Origin: Mesodorylaimus sp. YZB2_4
Lineage: Eukaryota; Nematoda; Enoplea; Dorylaimida; Dorylaimidae
DNA: 64,000 bases
Direction: 5' to 3'
NCBI GenBank assembly: GCA_030248295.1
Contig: JASANH010000243.1
Coordinates: 248,001 to 312,000, forward strand
Shown here: one piece after another, positions 23,332 to 45,914 of the stretch
Numbering within the stretch: the stretch's first letter is position 1
Layout: each line of letters begins with the position of its first letter
The notes under the pieces: generated by a model
Databases searched by the model: none
The model's input: only the letters and a program-made list of their open reading frames with translations
Told to the model about the DNA's origin: nothing
Translations under genes and position numbers: made by a program

Positions 23332-25744
23332 GAAACATAGTCCCACGCTGGCCCCAATGGTCAGGACTAGGCGATGCGTGGTCGCACGAATGAGCACTGA
23401 TACGCCCACAAAGTCCGATATTGACCGTTCACCGGACTCAGACTGCCATCTTTGGCGGACCGAGTTTGGTTCCGACCCAGTGCGTTCTAATTTTCACCAC
23501 TTGCACTTAACCGATCAGGAGTGGGGCCTGAATTCCGAATTATGCACACTCGTTTAGAGCCCTACCAAATATGGGCGACACGACACGAAGAAAAGGACGA
23601 CACGATTCGCGGCTGCCGTTTCTTCAAGGCAACCCGATAACCCTGGACGTAAATCATCGTTTTGTCATTTTCCTGGGCCAAACATTCGAGTATTCGACCT
23701 TAGGCCACCCTCGTTCAACAATTCTCACGCGAATGCGAAAAGTTTTAGAAACTTTACAAAGTTTTCTGGGCCAAAGTGGAAGTGGCAGCGCGCGATTGTT
23801 CACGTTCCACTTTGATTCGAATCAAGGCCCGAACTAAAGGATGACTCGAATTCTTGTACAGAGTGGCTCGAGCGAGCGACCAAGGGCTGCTGGTGTTCAT
23901 AAAATCGAGACCGTTTTCATTTCAACCTCCTTCACTTTGATGCCAATTTCGGCCCTTTCCTATTCAGAATCGTTTCACCGAGTGGCGTCTGCCCTGGCTG
24001 GTACGTCTCACCCGTTTGTCAGTAATACATTACAAAAGGGTTCAAAATCATCTTTTCTGAAAGAGAGCACAATAAAGAGAAAAGTGGGCGAAGGTCCATG
24101 AATGAGTGACAATGCAGTTCGAGTCAGGTGGTTTGGACAACCTTGACGAGGCGGGCCACTGGGTTGCCAAATCGGGCGGGGAATTGAGAGAATGGGCAGG
24201 GCGTGTAGATGACATGACATAATTGCCAACCAACGCCCTTGTAATCTTTATGAAAGAAGACAATACCTTCGTTCTTCGAAAAACAGAATAAGTGTGATAG
24301 GAACCAAAATATCGGGTCAGCCAGCCATGGATTTGTAATAAATACACTTTGTGCTGTACGCTATACTGTACTGTCTGTTTTCTTTGGCAATGTACACGCG
24401 GCACTAACGTTATGCGGTATTCTCAAAGAGAACAGGTTATATAGTGTCTATAAAGAGGATGTCTGTTTTGTAAAAAACGCCTGAAACTACAAAAATAAGG
24501 CTATCCACATGGATTCTGACTGATCAAATCAGTTCAACCTGGTTTGTCAGTCATCAATGAAAGACAGCTGTCTGGCATCATTGCACTGCTCCAGTCTGCC
24601 AAACCAAACATACTTTTCTAACTGCCCACTTGATTCGCGTCCCACGAACAAATACCGCGGCGGAATGCTACAGTCAACTCTGCAGCTGGAAGTATAGTTC
24701 GATGCGATGCGTCAAATAAGCTTGCGATGCGACGTTTTAGGCACCTTTTTACATCGTCAGGACCCAAAGGCCGCCCCCCCCCCTCCCCCCCCCACACCTC
24801 GGGCTGTAGTCTGTAAGTTTTAACATAAGATTCGTTACCGTACTTAATTTCGCAAAACCTTTCAAAAAAGGCAAATCTTGTGAGCCGAGTGCGAACTTCT
24901 CCACTCGTGCGCTCGTGCTTTTAATATCCCCAAATGGATATGCCACAGTTTTATTGACAGCGAAATACTGTTCCTCGGGTGGAGTTTCTGACAAAATAGA
25001 CCATTGGTGTCCCCTCCAGGGTAAGTCCATCGAACAAGGGGGTCATGCGTGTATTAATCCTTATCGTGTATTAATCCTTATCACACACACGCTGCATCTT
25101 ATGTATGTCTAAGGTGTCATCTGATCACTACACAGGGGTCACCAAACGTCAATCCAGTATTGTCATCTTGTGCATCGCACGCTCATCGCCGATAGGGTAC
25201 GGGGTCATGGCAACTTTCTCGTTCGCTCCAGTGGGTGCTGAGGCCAAGAGTCTTATTAGCTCCAAAGGAATTGGAGAAAATGAATTAATAACAGCCAAAA
25301 TGAGCTCCTAGGGCAAAGAAAAGTAAAGGCTTGGGCGAGTCAGACACGGTTCTTTCTTTTGCAAACAACTGCTGTCATGGCACCGTTACAATAGATTACA
25401 TCGTTAGATGCCTAGGGAATTGGTGGAGCCCATTTGTTAAAAACATCCTTGACCTTTTACAGCACGTTTGGTCTCGTTCCCTTGTCAAACGACACGTCTA
25501 GTGAGCCGTGCAGCGCATGGGAGCTCCTTCTAGGCTACATTTTCCAATACATCTGATAATAACGCCCGAAGGAAGACTTGCGAAAGATAAATGAGCTAAT
25601 GTAGGTGAGTAAAATCCCGTTGGTTTTCTGTTTAGCAAGTCCATGAAAACCTGAGACACGCAGATTCCTTTTTCCATTGCTGGCAGCCGATTTTCATGAT
25701 TCTTTTCTTGTTTTAGACCAAAAAAATTATTGATTTCCGTGATC
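23332..25744. other. Intergenic region between two divergent genes
   Basis: The cuticlin-like gene runs left and the DEG/ENaC gene runs right, so both promoters should lie here. No gene was recognised. There are C runs at about 24773-24792 and a duplicated GTATTAATCCTTATC at about 25050-25081. Confidence 0.5.
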
Positions 25745-28700
25745 ATGGATGATCTGAAGGCTGACTTTTCGCAGTCTTCTCTTCATTCAATATTTTCACC
25801 TGGGTTTGCCACAAGAACATCGGCAAAAGTGGCCTGGGCTCTTGCCTTTTTTGCCTGCCTGACAGTATTCGTTACTTTTGTTGTCCAGTCGACACTGTTC
25901 TTCTTCACGTACCCTGTCGGAACGTCAACCAAAGTAAGCCATGAGTCTGCGTGTTGTTTGTTGTGAAAGGACAGAGAAAAAAGTTTCAGATCGAAAATGG
26001 TCCATTGGAATTCCCATCTGTGTCCGCGTGCAACTTGAATCCGTACAAGGTCTCTGCTCTGAAGCAGAAAGCACCCAACGTTTATAGAGAGGTAAGTTAT
26101 TTCGTATTCATATGTTAGTTACATTCACTCTGTTCGAGATCTGTTCAAATCCTATGTCGAAACCATATTTGCACTGCATTGGCTGGCTTCAGTAGAGTTT
26201 ATACAATACAATCATGCGCTCTGTGCACCAGCAACTCTGTTGGCCTTTTCTAAATCTTTCCGTTTTTCAAAGGTTCTAACTAGCTCGAGTCAAACAGTGA
26301 ACAGAGAACGGTAGGAGACAAGACAGAGAGGCTTTTGCACAGATGCAATCAGTCCACATGACTAGACTCCTGCATTCTGTTTCCATCGTCACCGCACTAC
26401 ACTCTCAACTTTGCACTCACGCTGTAGCAAACGGACAGGAGTGGTTTGCTGGACAGTGTGCAGTAAAAACAGTCTCCCCACCCCGAAACAATCACATCCT
26501 CTCATGAAGGCAAACAAACATTGATTTTGCGCTAAAAAACTCTGGATGACGTTTGCTTTTACAGCTTCAACAATACAGCGCACAAATCATCGCGAAAAAC
26601 AAGTCGTCTCGAAAAAAGCGACAGATTGAACATGCAGTCCGAAATATAACAGAAGAGCGAAGTTCGCAAAACTCCGCAGCCGTACCCATCGAGGTCATTG
26701 AGAATGAAAGAGCCTTGGCGAACACAGAAACATTTTGGCTTGAAACTGAGGGAAACATCCGACGTCGCCGATCGATATCTGCTAGTCAAGGTATGACATG
26801 TAATACCCGTTTGTTACAAAGGCCGACTGCAAGACGCCAACTACTTGGCTATGTCATTGGCTCCCCAAACTACAGTATAGGGTCGTAGCAAAAGGAAGCT
26901 GTATGTTTTACTGATATACAGTCGTCTCCGCTTAATTAATGTGTTTCGCCAGGGAATGAGACTGAAGGTGGCTATGATTGTAATACTGTACAAGTACAGT
27001 AGATATTATTCCGCTCTCCGTCCCTTAAAATTATCTCACAGCTCATGTCTTGCAGATGTGCCAGACAATGTTGGCAAGGTATTTTACACCGCATTTGCGC
27101 CAAATCCATACAATTGCACAAGAGAGCTAGCGTTAGCGACCACATACGCCACTCCATTCAACGTGACTATCACGACCCGAGACAACAGTTTTACATCGGT
27201 GACAAAAATCGATAGCTCGAAAGTCTACATTGTCAAATTTACGTCTGAGTCATCAGTGGGCATAAAACTGGTAGCCGATTACGACTTCATGGTTTACAGT
27301 ATGTTGTATGAGAAGAGTGGTTCGGCGGAAGGCTTCCTGGTTCTGCCAGTTGATGTACTCGGCACAGAGTACATTGTAACTGGCATCGATAAATACAGGG
27401 ACAACAACATCCTGATTGTGGCCACTCAAATCGGAACATCGATATCAGTGTCTGGCGGCCTCAATGGAAGCTTCTTGGCGAACGAGAGAGATGTAGTTGA
27501 TTTGAGGAATCAGACTGATCTCACAGGAACAAGAATAACATCGAATTATCCTGTAGCAGTCATTATTAGCTACGGATGTCTCTACTTTCCTGCCGGCTGC
27601 AATTGGTGTGATCATGCGGTTGAACAAGTAGGTCTTGTGCAATGTGCTGAACCCTTAGGATGATAAGATCTCCGAATATGTCATAAAAATTTGACTGAAC
27701 TTTTTTCTTATCCTGTCAGCTTACACCAACAATCAAATGGGGCATGCGGTTCGTGCTGTCTCCATTCCAAGCAACGTGCACGTCAACTCCGACTTGCTGC
27801 AAGAACGCAACGTATTGCGCGCAGTGCTACGAATTCTTCAAGGTTGTTGCTTACACTGACGGCACAGTTGTGAACAGGATTGGAACGTTTTCCACGGAAA
27901 CTTTCACTCTGAACACTCGCGAATGGCGGATGGTCTTGACGAGGCAAGGCGAATATTCGTACCTATCTGCGAACAAACCATTGCAAATCGTCCAGATTAT
28001 GACTGGAACGTTTTATATTGATCCAGGTATACTTTGCTGTGTACAAGTACAGTGGCTTGGAATAGGGCTTCACAGCACAAAGCTTCGAATTTGAAATTCC
28101 CGCTTAGGCTGCTTATGACAATACCTACATAAAGGATACATATGACAATACCGGATAGAGCAGATCTTTGCGCGATCTTATGCAAATTTTGAATGAGGCG
28201 GCAAAGATCAATTTTTATTACTAAATTTATCGAGGAGGGATTATTAAGTGAATTTTCAAATACATACGCTCGCGATGATCTCAATTATTAATTTGGATCG
28301 CTAGATCAAATACTTTAGATCTGCTCACCAATCTGCTGTAGATCCGTGATCAGATTGTCATAAGCAAACTCCCTAACATAATTGCGCTGCTCAAATCTTT
28401 GCTGACACTGAAATAATCTATGGGGTATGGACACAGAGATGTCATCATTAGAGTGCTCTGCATCACTCATATTTTTATTTGCATGGGGCTCGTGACTTTC
28501 TTTGCACTAGGGTGTGTGGACGGGACCTTGAGTCATGGCCTGAGCTATTGCGCCAGCTTTTGATCACACATCCAAATTCAAAGGTTTTAACAATAAGGGC
28601 ATGACGCCAGCCATTTTTCACGCCTGATTTATCTGGGCACAAACTTTGCTTTTTCTCTTGCCATGATACTGTGGAAGAATAAGCCTCATGAGTAACTCAT

Positions 28701-31700
28701 TAAATCTCAGCTCGATATCCCGAGCCTCATCGTGATTGATAAAGCTATTCATCAACGAAACGTAAATTGCTGTGAATTTTGCGTGATCCAATTCTTGAAG
28801 CCCAGCTGCGGGGAAACTCAACGAACTGATGGCTAGACGATTGTCTGAAGAACAGCAACCAATCAGTTCGCTTAGGATACCAATTTATCTGAATCAGACT
28901 GGATTCGGCAATCGATCGAATCCACCTAAATTGCGACCACCGATCCGACCGACCGATCGGATCCACCTAAACATACACACATATACAAAAAGCATACGGT
29001 GTCTGAATTTTCTGTGCAAAAGTTTTTCTTTCTCGTTCAAGGGAATGGATCCCTATCAAGCGATCCATCTTTGCTGATGATACCTCCAACTGACGGATTC
29101 ACCAACATTTACCACATTGTTTCTTGCAACAAAAAGTTCACCGACCACTACCTCAGACTCGCGATTGACACAAGCAAGGCGACAGGGCTCCTGTTAAATG
29201 GACTGCCTTTCCTTGGTCTGACTCCCGCAAATCCTGTCCCAAACACAACCCTGAGCGTTTACCAGTACCGGATCCCATGCTCTGGCGTGTCCGAGTCCTT
29301 TGTCATATCACACAACGATGTCGACGTCCTCTTTGGGGTCACAGCGTACGGCTTTGGGGACGACATCAGCTACGCTTACGTGGCTGGAATGCGTTTGGGT
29401 GATGGCTCATTCTTTTGCACGCCTGTTGCCGACTCTGATCCACCTGATGGGCTCGACAACGACTGTGATGGCTGGGTGGATGAAGAAAAACGCAACTTTA
29501 TCGATGATGACAATGATGGCAGAATCGACGAGGACCTTGCAGCAGTGATTCCAGTCATTAGCATCAACAATTCACTGATCACAACTTGCGATCTCATCAC
29601 TATCCCACCTCCCGTCAACAATTCAGAGCCTGATCTGGCCGAGGCGTACGGCGATCCAAGATGCACCCCGTTCAACCTAACGTACAAGGACATCAGTGAC
29701 AACCAGTCCAACTGCTCGACAGTCATCAGCCGCATGTGGCTACTAATCGATGACTGTGGCAATGTTGCAGACAACGTCACCCAGGTGATCACACTGATAC
29801 CACAAATGGACAACTACACAGCGCCTGCCCAAGCCTACTTAAACACAACAGCGGACTTAGCCAACATGAATGCCACGGGGATACCGAGTGTAGTGGCGGC
29901 TTGCGACTTGATTACGGGCGGAACGATCGTGCAGCCGTGGACAAACACCTACACTGACGTATTTGTAAATGCCACTTATGTCAATCGCACGTGGACAGTG
30001 AAACCAATGTGCTCAAACGTGACCACCGAATTGCATCAGGATATCTTCATCAGTAAGCAGAGTACATTTCACACAGTCGCCTCTTTTCGTGCTGACTTGG
30101 TTATGGTTTTTAGAAATGGAGACGACGACCTCGAGTACAACCACGTCAACAGCTACAACGACCACCGTTGCAACTACTACAACTACGTCCTCCACCACCT
30201 CCACTGTCACAACCACGACAACAGAGGCCACAACGGTCTTATCGTCAGTCACACCTGTCAGCACGAGCACAGCACCAACCACAGCACCAACCACAGCACC
30301 AACCACAGCACCAACCACAGCACCAACCACTATTACAACAAGTACAAGCGTGCCAATAGCAGCGCCCACCACGTCTGACGGCGCGATCTCTACAACAACT
30401 ATGCTGACAAGTGCGCAAACCTCACCAATTAGCGCAAGCGCAGGATCAACCACTGTTCTGACAAAGACAAGTGCGCCACCAACAACAGGGCCCACAACAT
30501 TCGCCAACACGAGCACGACATCAACAACTGTGATGACACGTACGAGTGCGCAAACCTCGGCCTTTGACTCAAACACAACACCAACCATTTTTTCGACCAG
30601 TACGAGTGCGACAGCGGCATTCACATCTATAAGCACAAGCTTTGCACAAACTACTGAGTCGAGAATTATGAGCGCACAAACCTCGTCTGTTGGCTCTAGC
30701 TCCGCATCAGTCATTTCTGGTGCAGGCAGTACTAGCTCATTATCGCCCTTCAAATCCTCGAGCACAGCCACGAGTACATCCAGTCAAAGCACAAGTGCCT
30801 CTCTGATGACATTTGCATCAACAGACACTGGTAGCGACACAACAGCTTCGACAGAAACAACCTACAGCAGCCCCGTGTCAGTCGAACAGTCTAGTTCATC
30901 GATGGCCGCATCCATCACCGCCTCAGAGAACACGTTCACAACCTCCAGCAACAGTGCCGCATCAATATCAGGCGCAGTCACATCTACTTCATCGACACTT
31001 TCAAATAGTGTCGTTTTCACAACCATATCCACAGTCCCTAGGTCATCGAGTGAGCCAAGTACCACGAGCAGTACAGCCATGCTAGCTTCGAGTGCAATGC
31101 AGAGCGGCAGCACTGTTTCTTTCCAAACCTTCCAACCAGCTTCTGCAAATTCTACAATCATGACATCATCGCTACCACTCAATAGCCATTATTCAAAGCA
31201 AGCCATTACAAGCACTCCACGGTCAACTGATCCGGCATCGCAGACCATCGCAACTTCCACACCGACTAAACCCACGGTCCCGCTATCTAGTGCGAGCAGT
31301 GCACACTTCACGTCTTCTCCCGCTTCCTCAGCAACCTCCTCTCCATTTACCGGATCGTCGGGTGCTACTGTGTCAAATCCATTGTCAGCAGCGACTTCGA
31401 AAGGCTTCAGTGCAGCTGTTACTTCAGAGGCTCCCACATCGAGATCCAGTATAACCATCAAAATCACGTCGGAATCAGCTATACTCTCTGCGACAACCTC
31501 AAAGTCACAAGCAGCATCTCCTCAAATCATCAAATCCACAAGCGACAGCTTATCAACAATCATAACCACTTATGCTCAAAAATCATCCCCGTCATCATCA
31601 TCAAAAGCTTACAGCAGCAGTGCAGCCAGTACAGTGTTCGCAGATAAAACCACAGTTAGCTCAGCAACGTCCACACCTCTAGAACGACTTGCCAGTAGCT

Positions 31701-34700
31701 CAGCCGCAGTGCCGACAACGCGGCTGCAAACTGCTAGCTTCTCATCACTCACCTCAACGCACAGCCAGTCTGTTTCAAGTACGCCGTCCACCACGCAACT
31801 AACCAAGCAAACTGCATTACCGTCCGCTGAGACCACACATATTCCATCATCTATTGAGAGCAAAAAGCAAACAACATCAAATGCTGACTCAAATTTTATG
31901 AGCAATGCAGTGCACACATCCAGCGCGGCCAACTTACCCAGTAGTAGCAGCCCCGAGACGATGGTTTCACTGACAAGCCTTCGGTCAAGTCTTCACGACA
32001 CAGGAACAACTAGCACATGGCCAGCAGCGTCGACATCGGGAGAAAGTAGCAGCCCTCAAACACTTCTAGCCAGCAATTTTGAGTCAGCAAGCAAACCATC
32101 TAGCGTGTCGGCAATGCTCAGCAGCTCCTCATTTCCAAGGTCTGTTCTTTCAACAGCATCGCTGTTCAGTTTGGCCTATCCAACAACTGATCGTGATACT
32201 ACCACGTGCCCATTTACACACTTCCTGTCAACAGTCAGCGCCATAAGCTTGCCGCTCAGTCAATTGCACTTTCCAACGTCTACATTCAAAACACCAAGGC
32301 GCAAAACACATCCAACAGTGGCAGTTCTGCAAGCAGAGGATGGACGAGCAGTGTCAACACTAGCTGTGGAGTCCAGTATGAATCCCACAACCCCGCAAAG
32401 CACCAGAGGGGAGCAAACAGAAAACCTTGGGGCAGCCACGACTGGTCCTGTTTTCACAACTGAAGAGTCGCCTGTCCTTGAACCATTCTCAACCGACATA
32501 GCGTCATCAGTTCCATCAGAGAGTCCAACAACGATCAAGCTAGGCATAAAGAGAATGCGCACACCAGGAACCAATGTGCAGCCACAAATCTTCGCTGGAA
32601 CTGCTAAGTCGACCACAATCGGCCGGAGCGCTCCAACTGATACGAATGAGCAGACTAGCATAACGACAGTTTCCTTACCATCAACTCAGCCGCTCAGCAC
32701 AGATGAGCTAATAGCTATAAGCGACTACGATGAAGCTGTGGGTTTGAATATTGATGTCGAAAGCTTGACCGACCGAGCAACCTCATTTGAGCATCCATCG
32801 TCTCTGCCAGCAAACGTTGTTGGGCTTACTTTTTCAAATCAAGAACAGACATCAGCTCATTCAACTAGAAAACTTGGTGTCATGAGAAAGGCAACTCCAG
32901 GATTCATGCTTAACTTAGTCGACGAGGCCCAAATTACAAACTTCGAGAGGATAGGAAGCACAGTTCCTGCTCTGCAATCTCTGCTGGACTCTTCGATCAG
33001 CGCCAATCAAAGTTATGAGACAGCGCAGGCACAGGCAGCTCTTCTGTCAGACGCTGACTCGACCAGAGCTGTTGGAAATGCTGGTTTTCTGCATGAAGGT
33101 GAGGCTCCCAACACCAGCTTTCCTCATAATCCCTCGACGTCGCCACAGGTAGATTTGGTGACATCGACCTCACCCAAACCCCCCACCGGATCTGCTGGGA
33201 CATTTGAATCAACAGTCCCGCATATTAGAACCACACCTGCGCCCACCCTCACTGCACTTGTAGACACCAAATCAACTTTATCTTCCCGAACATCTGCTGG
33301 AGATATTTCACCAGGCAAAACAGAACCTTTTGAGCCTCCACCTGTCTTTGCGACTTCTGCAGTAACCAAACTTTCAAGCTCCCATTCAATCCTTCAAACG
33401 AAACAGCAAGTGCAGAGCTTATTTGATATTTTCGCACCGAGTGGCACTGTGCTATTCGGTCTAGAGGAAGCTACAAGTGCAATAATTGACCCAAAAGCTA
33501 AATTAACTGGGGCCGAGCAAGAGATGTCGGCGTTCTCAAACCCACTATACACCGACAGTGATGTCACACCCCTTTCCACATCGCCAGGCACACGGAGGTC
33601 CAGATCCGCCATTCGTCACAGCTCAAGCACAAGATCAATTTATAACGATGTCGACACTTCCAGCACAGGAGGGACAAAAGCAGCAAGTTCACAGGCCATG
33701 AAATTAGGAGCATCAAGGCCAATAATCACGCCTTATACTCAGTTATCCGAACTGACTGCGCTGTCATCAGGGCCTGATGTGCCTTCCGCAGCCCCGACTT
33801 TCAAGTCAAACACCATCATCCACCGCAGGCTCACAGTGCAGCCGAATGCAGAAAGGTTCTCAGCGCATGTTTCTAATAGTGCACCATACATGTCTACAGA
33901 AGGGCTTCTTTCCTCAGTTGGTACATCGAACCAGCCGATAGAACTGCCATGGACACCTCGAATGAAATATACCTACTCGAGTGCACCACTTATTGCCGCT
34001 GCACTAGCAAACCAATACAGCAACATCGTATCAGTGAAAACAACAACTTCACTCTCTCCCGCGTACCTCCTCCCTGGACAGCCATTGCTTAGGCGGCCCG
34101 TTAAAGGACGCACTTTATTTTTTGCCATTGAAACATCCAACCCGCCTGATCTTATTCCAACTGTTCCTCCGAGCCCACGCAAACTCCCTGTTCTTTTCTC
34201 TGCCGCAACTAGCCTTTCCGATGCATCTGGACAGTCTAAGCCAGACAATGAGTTGCAAGGCATGAAAGCTATGAGCCCTCGTGTAACAGATTCAATCCAA
34301 TTAGTTTCAAATGACACACACAAAAATGACCCTATGATCAGCAATGCTGCTCTGAACCCCACACCTGAAGAGACAGAGCAAAAAGAACCCAGCAGTCAAA
34401 ATAGAGGCATCCCAGGAGCCGCCAGTATTGATCAAAGCGCAGGTCCAACAGCAACTGCAAAGACTGATTCCAGTATTTATGCCGATTATTCCAAGCCAAA
34501 AGACACAGATCCAGAAGATCCCGACCAACAGAACCAGGGATCAGCAACTACAGTCGCATTGCAACAAATGGCGCCATCAATCGTGAATGCGTCGTTGCCC
34601 ATACTTGCTGCAACCATGACCCAGCCAGATTACCTGACTCAAAGCGAGGCCGCACCAGCTTTCGATGCAAGTATTGACGAGGGCAAACTGCTGATTTCTA

Positions 34701-36473
34701 AGCAACAGCCTTCGACCCGAAACTTTGGCATCAACGACCAGGTGCCAGAAGATCGAGCGAAAGAACGTCGGACGACAGACGGAGATCCTAACATACCTGA
34801 CATTGCGGACGAAACTAGAGAGCTTACCGGCAATTTTGGCGAGGACGACTTCAATCTGACGATTAGTGTAAGTTTATAAACTTCTTAACCACTGCTTTCA
34901 AAAAGTATCAGCTTCCAAGCTGCGCATTCTATGGCTTCTTGTTTTCTCAGGCGGACGACATGGACACATTGGCATGGGCGAGCCAGATGCAAGATGCACT
35001 GGCCTACTTTATGAAATCTGACGACCCCGACAGCACAATAGCATCACTGCTTGGATACCAGCTCGACGAGTTCATCTTCTGGTGTCGATACGCGGGGCAG
35101 AAATGCGCGCTGTCCAAGTAAGGTTGCCATCCTCCTCTAGCTGCCAGCCATAATTCTGCTCTGTTGAGCAGGGAAGTCAAAATGTTTTCTGACGCAAACT
35201 ACGGAAATTGCTTCACCTTCAACTGGATTCCGCAATCACATTTCGCAAGTCGAGCTGGCCAAAGGCTCGGTCTGAGAATCATCTTCAACACACCCTCCGA
35301 CGATTACTTGCCCTTCACGTTGCCAACGGGCTTTGCATTGGCCTTTCATGAAGCGGATGAAGAACCCATGATCCAGTCTCTCGGAATCAAAGGCTCTCCT
35401 GGAGTGCACTATATTTATGCAGTGTCAAAAGTAAATGTTACACAGAATAACCAGGCCGACGTGACGGGCGACGGGCGACGGGCGATCTGAATTCTGATCT
35501 GATCATCCTTTCAGATGACAGTGTCCCGTGCCGGCGATCCATATTCTCCCTGCATAAATAGCCAAGGCGATTCAGAGAACTATTACGTAAACAAGTCCTA
35601 TTCGGTCGAGGTGAGCTGAAAAGTTTGTTGATCACTTCGCCTGTGACGATGGTTTTTTAATCCCAGACATGCCTGGCTACTTGTTATCAGAGAACTGTCA
35701 TCATACACTGCGCATGCGGGGATCCTCGCTATCCCTTGCCCGCTGGTCACTCCTATTGCAATATCTCTCAAAGTAGGTTTTTTTCTCGCTTCGACAACTG
35801 ACGTTACAGTAAATTCATGTTCTGCATGGTTACAGAGTCATGTGTCGACCAAATGGCAGCAAACGCGTCCGATTACATGACGGTTCATCGATGTGGATGC
35901 AAGTCGGCGTGCAGGTGCCGCTAAGGTTTTTAAAGATGTTTCGAGAAATCAAATCCTGCAATTTTAGCAGCACTCATTTCGAATTCGTGCAAACCAGAGC
36001 TTTATGGCCAACAGATGGTTTCACAGTATGTTTAATATTGACAGCTTTTAGAAATCTGTGACGACATTCTTCGTTTTTTCAGCCTCCTAAATGCGAAGGC
36101 AAAGTGTTGTCGGACCTTGACGAGTGCAAGAATAGTTTCAGGTAAGCTGTTGTGCTGATCAGCCATCGACTCAGTTTTATCGCCTGCATCTGCTTTCAGA
36201 GCAAATTTTAGTCGAGTGGACATTTACTTCAGTTCAATGGTTGGCACAGGCTTGGAGGAATATGCTGAATATACGGTACTGTAGTCACATCCATCCAGTG
36301 TGGCCTATTTGGGGAATAAGGTGCTTTTGTTTCAGATAGCAAATATTGCCTCCGACCTTTTCGCCAATTTCGGATTTTGGCTGGGCTGCTGTGCCATTTC
36401 TGTTATCGAATTGGTTGTCTTCCCTGCCGTGGCCTCATTCAAAGCCATATTTACAACATTGCAAAAGAAGTAG
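25745..36473 (+). CDS. DEG/ENaC sodium-channel subunit with giant IgGFc-binding and mucin ectodomain
   Basis: Sixteen exons join in phase into 8199 nt (about 2732 residues): 25745-25933, 25990-26091, 26565-26790, 27056-27627, 27720-28026, 29042-30052, 30114-34867, 34951-35117, 35172-35430, 35515-35610, 35667-35772, 35836-35914, 35968-36025, 36083-36141, 36200-36275, 36336-36473. Residues 1-97 are a DEG/ENaC start: SSLHS, TM1, then FPSVSACNLNPYK. Exon 3 has basic sites RKKR (113-116) and RRRR (163-166). About 173-590 resembles the IgGFc-binding N-terminal domain. 597-635 is acidic (DSDPPDGLDNDCDG, DDDNDGRIDED). 803-2387 is Ser/Thr-rich mucin. 2388-2732 is the rest of the channel: GNCFTFN, DPYSPC, IIHCACGDPRYPLP, cysteine-rich part and TM2 FGFWLGCCAISVIEL. 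Trimeric sodium channels of this family open to ligand, acid or force. The mucin implies a glycosylated apical coat. The join across the mucin rests on phase and needs RNA. Confidence 0.85.
30271..30330 (+). repeat. 12-bp tandem repeat in the mucin domain
   Basis: Five perfect copies of AGCACCAACCAC at the DNA level, coding for TAPT units. It lies at the start of the Ser/Thr-rich domain of the channel and is a likely site of length polymorphism. Confidence 0.85.
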
Positions 36474-37400
36474 GACAAGGAAAATAATGCATGTCGAGAA
36501 TGTGGCAAAACCTGACCCGCCTGCTATAAAAATCCAAAGTTTGGATTTTAGGAAAAACTGTCATAATGGTGTCATATTATTTAACGCTATCAAACTATGC
36601 GTGGATTTGTTGCCTTCGCAGTTTTGAGCTTTTCAAAATGTGTTGGCCAAAAGTGGCTTGGATAAGAATGTATGTTGGACTCAAGAACAGCGAGATCCAT
36701 TGCAAAGCTTCATCAGGCAACGTGGCTTAAAAATTGGAGTGCAAAGTTTGAAATCCCAGACACGTGCGGGTAAACCTAAACTTTTTTTCTGGGCTTTTTA
36801 TGGCCCGTGAACACATAATATGATGTTATAGTCCTCAAGTGTTTGACCATGTTGAGCTTACCATTTTTCCCTTAGCTGCAAACTGGTGGTGATGGAGTAT
36901 TTTGAACGACATTGCTGGTGTCTAACTAAACTGTTCTTTAAAAAATGTTTTTGATCTCTCCTGCGCAAGCTTAACTTAACACACATTACACGCACTAGGA
37001 TAGTACACAGGTGCATAGAATTCATGACGAAGGACTTATTCTGCCAGCAACACATGAAGAAACAGAAACATAATGAAAACCATGAACCCAGAGCGGGAGT
37101 CCAACCTGCACCCAACACATGGATGTTCCAAACGAGATCAACCTCGTGTAGTATACAGCATCCATGCAGAGCATGCCATCAATGTACAACATATGTCGTC
37201 AAAGGATGTTACTAAAAAAATTTATTTGAACCTTTTGCATTTCTTTAAAATCTAGCAACTACAGTATTTAGGACCAATTCATGGCACGCAGACAAATGGC
37301 AGTGAAATAATAAAAATTGTAGCGTGATTCAACCATTCTCCGAGAAACGGACTAAAGTAAATCAATTTCTACATAGTTGCACTTGATGGCAGCACGATGA
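36474..37400. other. Intergenic between convergent genes
   Basis: The 3' ends of the channel gene (+) and the collagen gene (-) face each other. No gene recognised. A stretch near 37085-37105 resembles a degenerate B box in reverse and may be a SINE remnant. Confidence 0.4.

Positions 37401-45914
<8,514 letters not shown>

Noticed and set aside
30013-30771. 252-codon minus-strand frame rich in Val and Ala
   Set aside because: It is the shadow of the Ser/Thr-rich mucin exon on the opposite strand.
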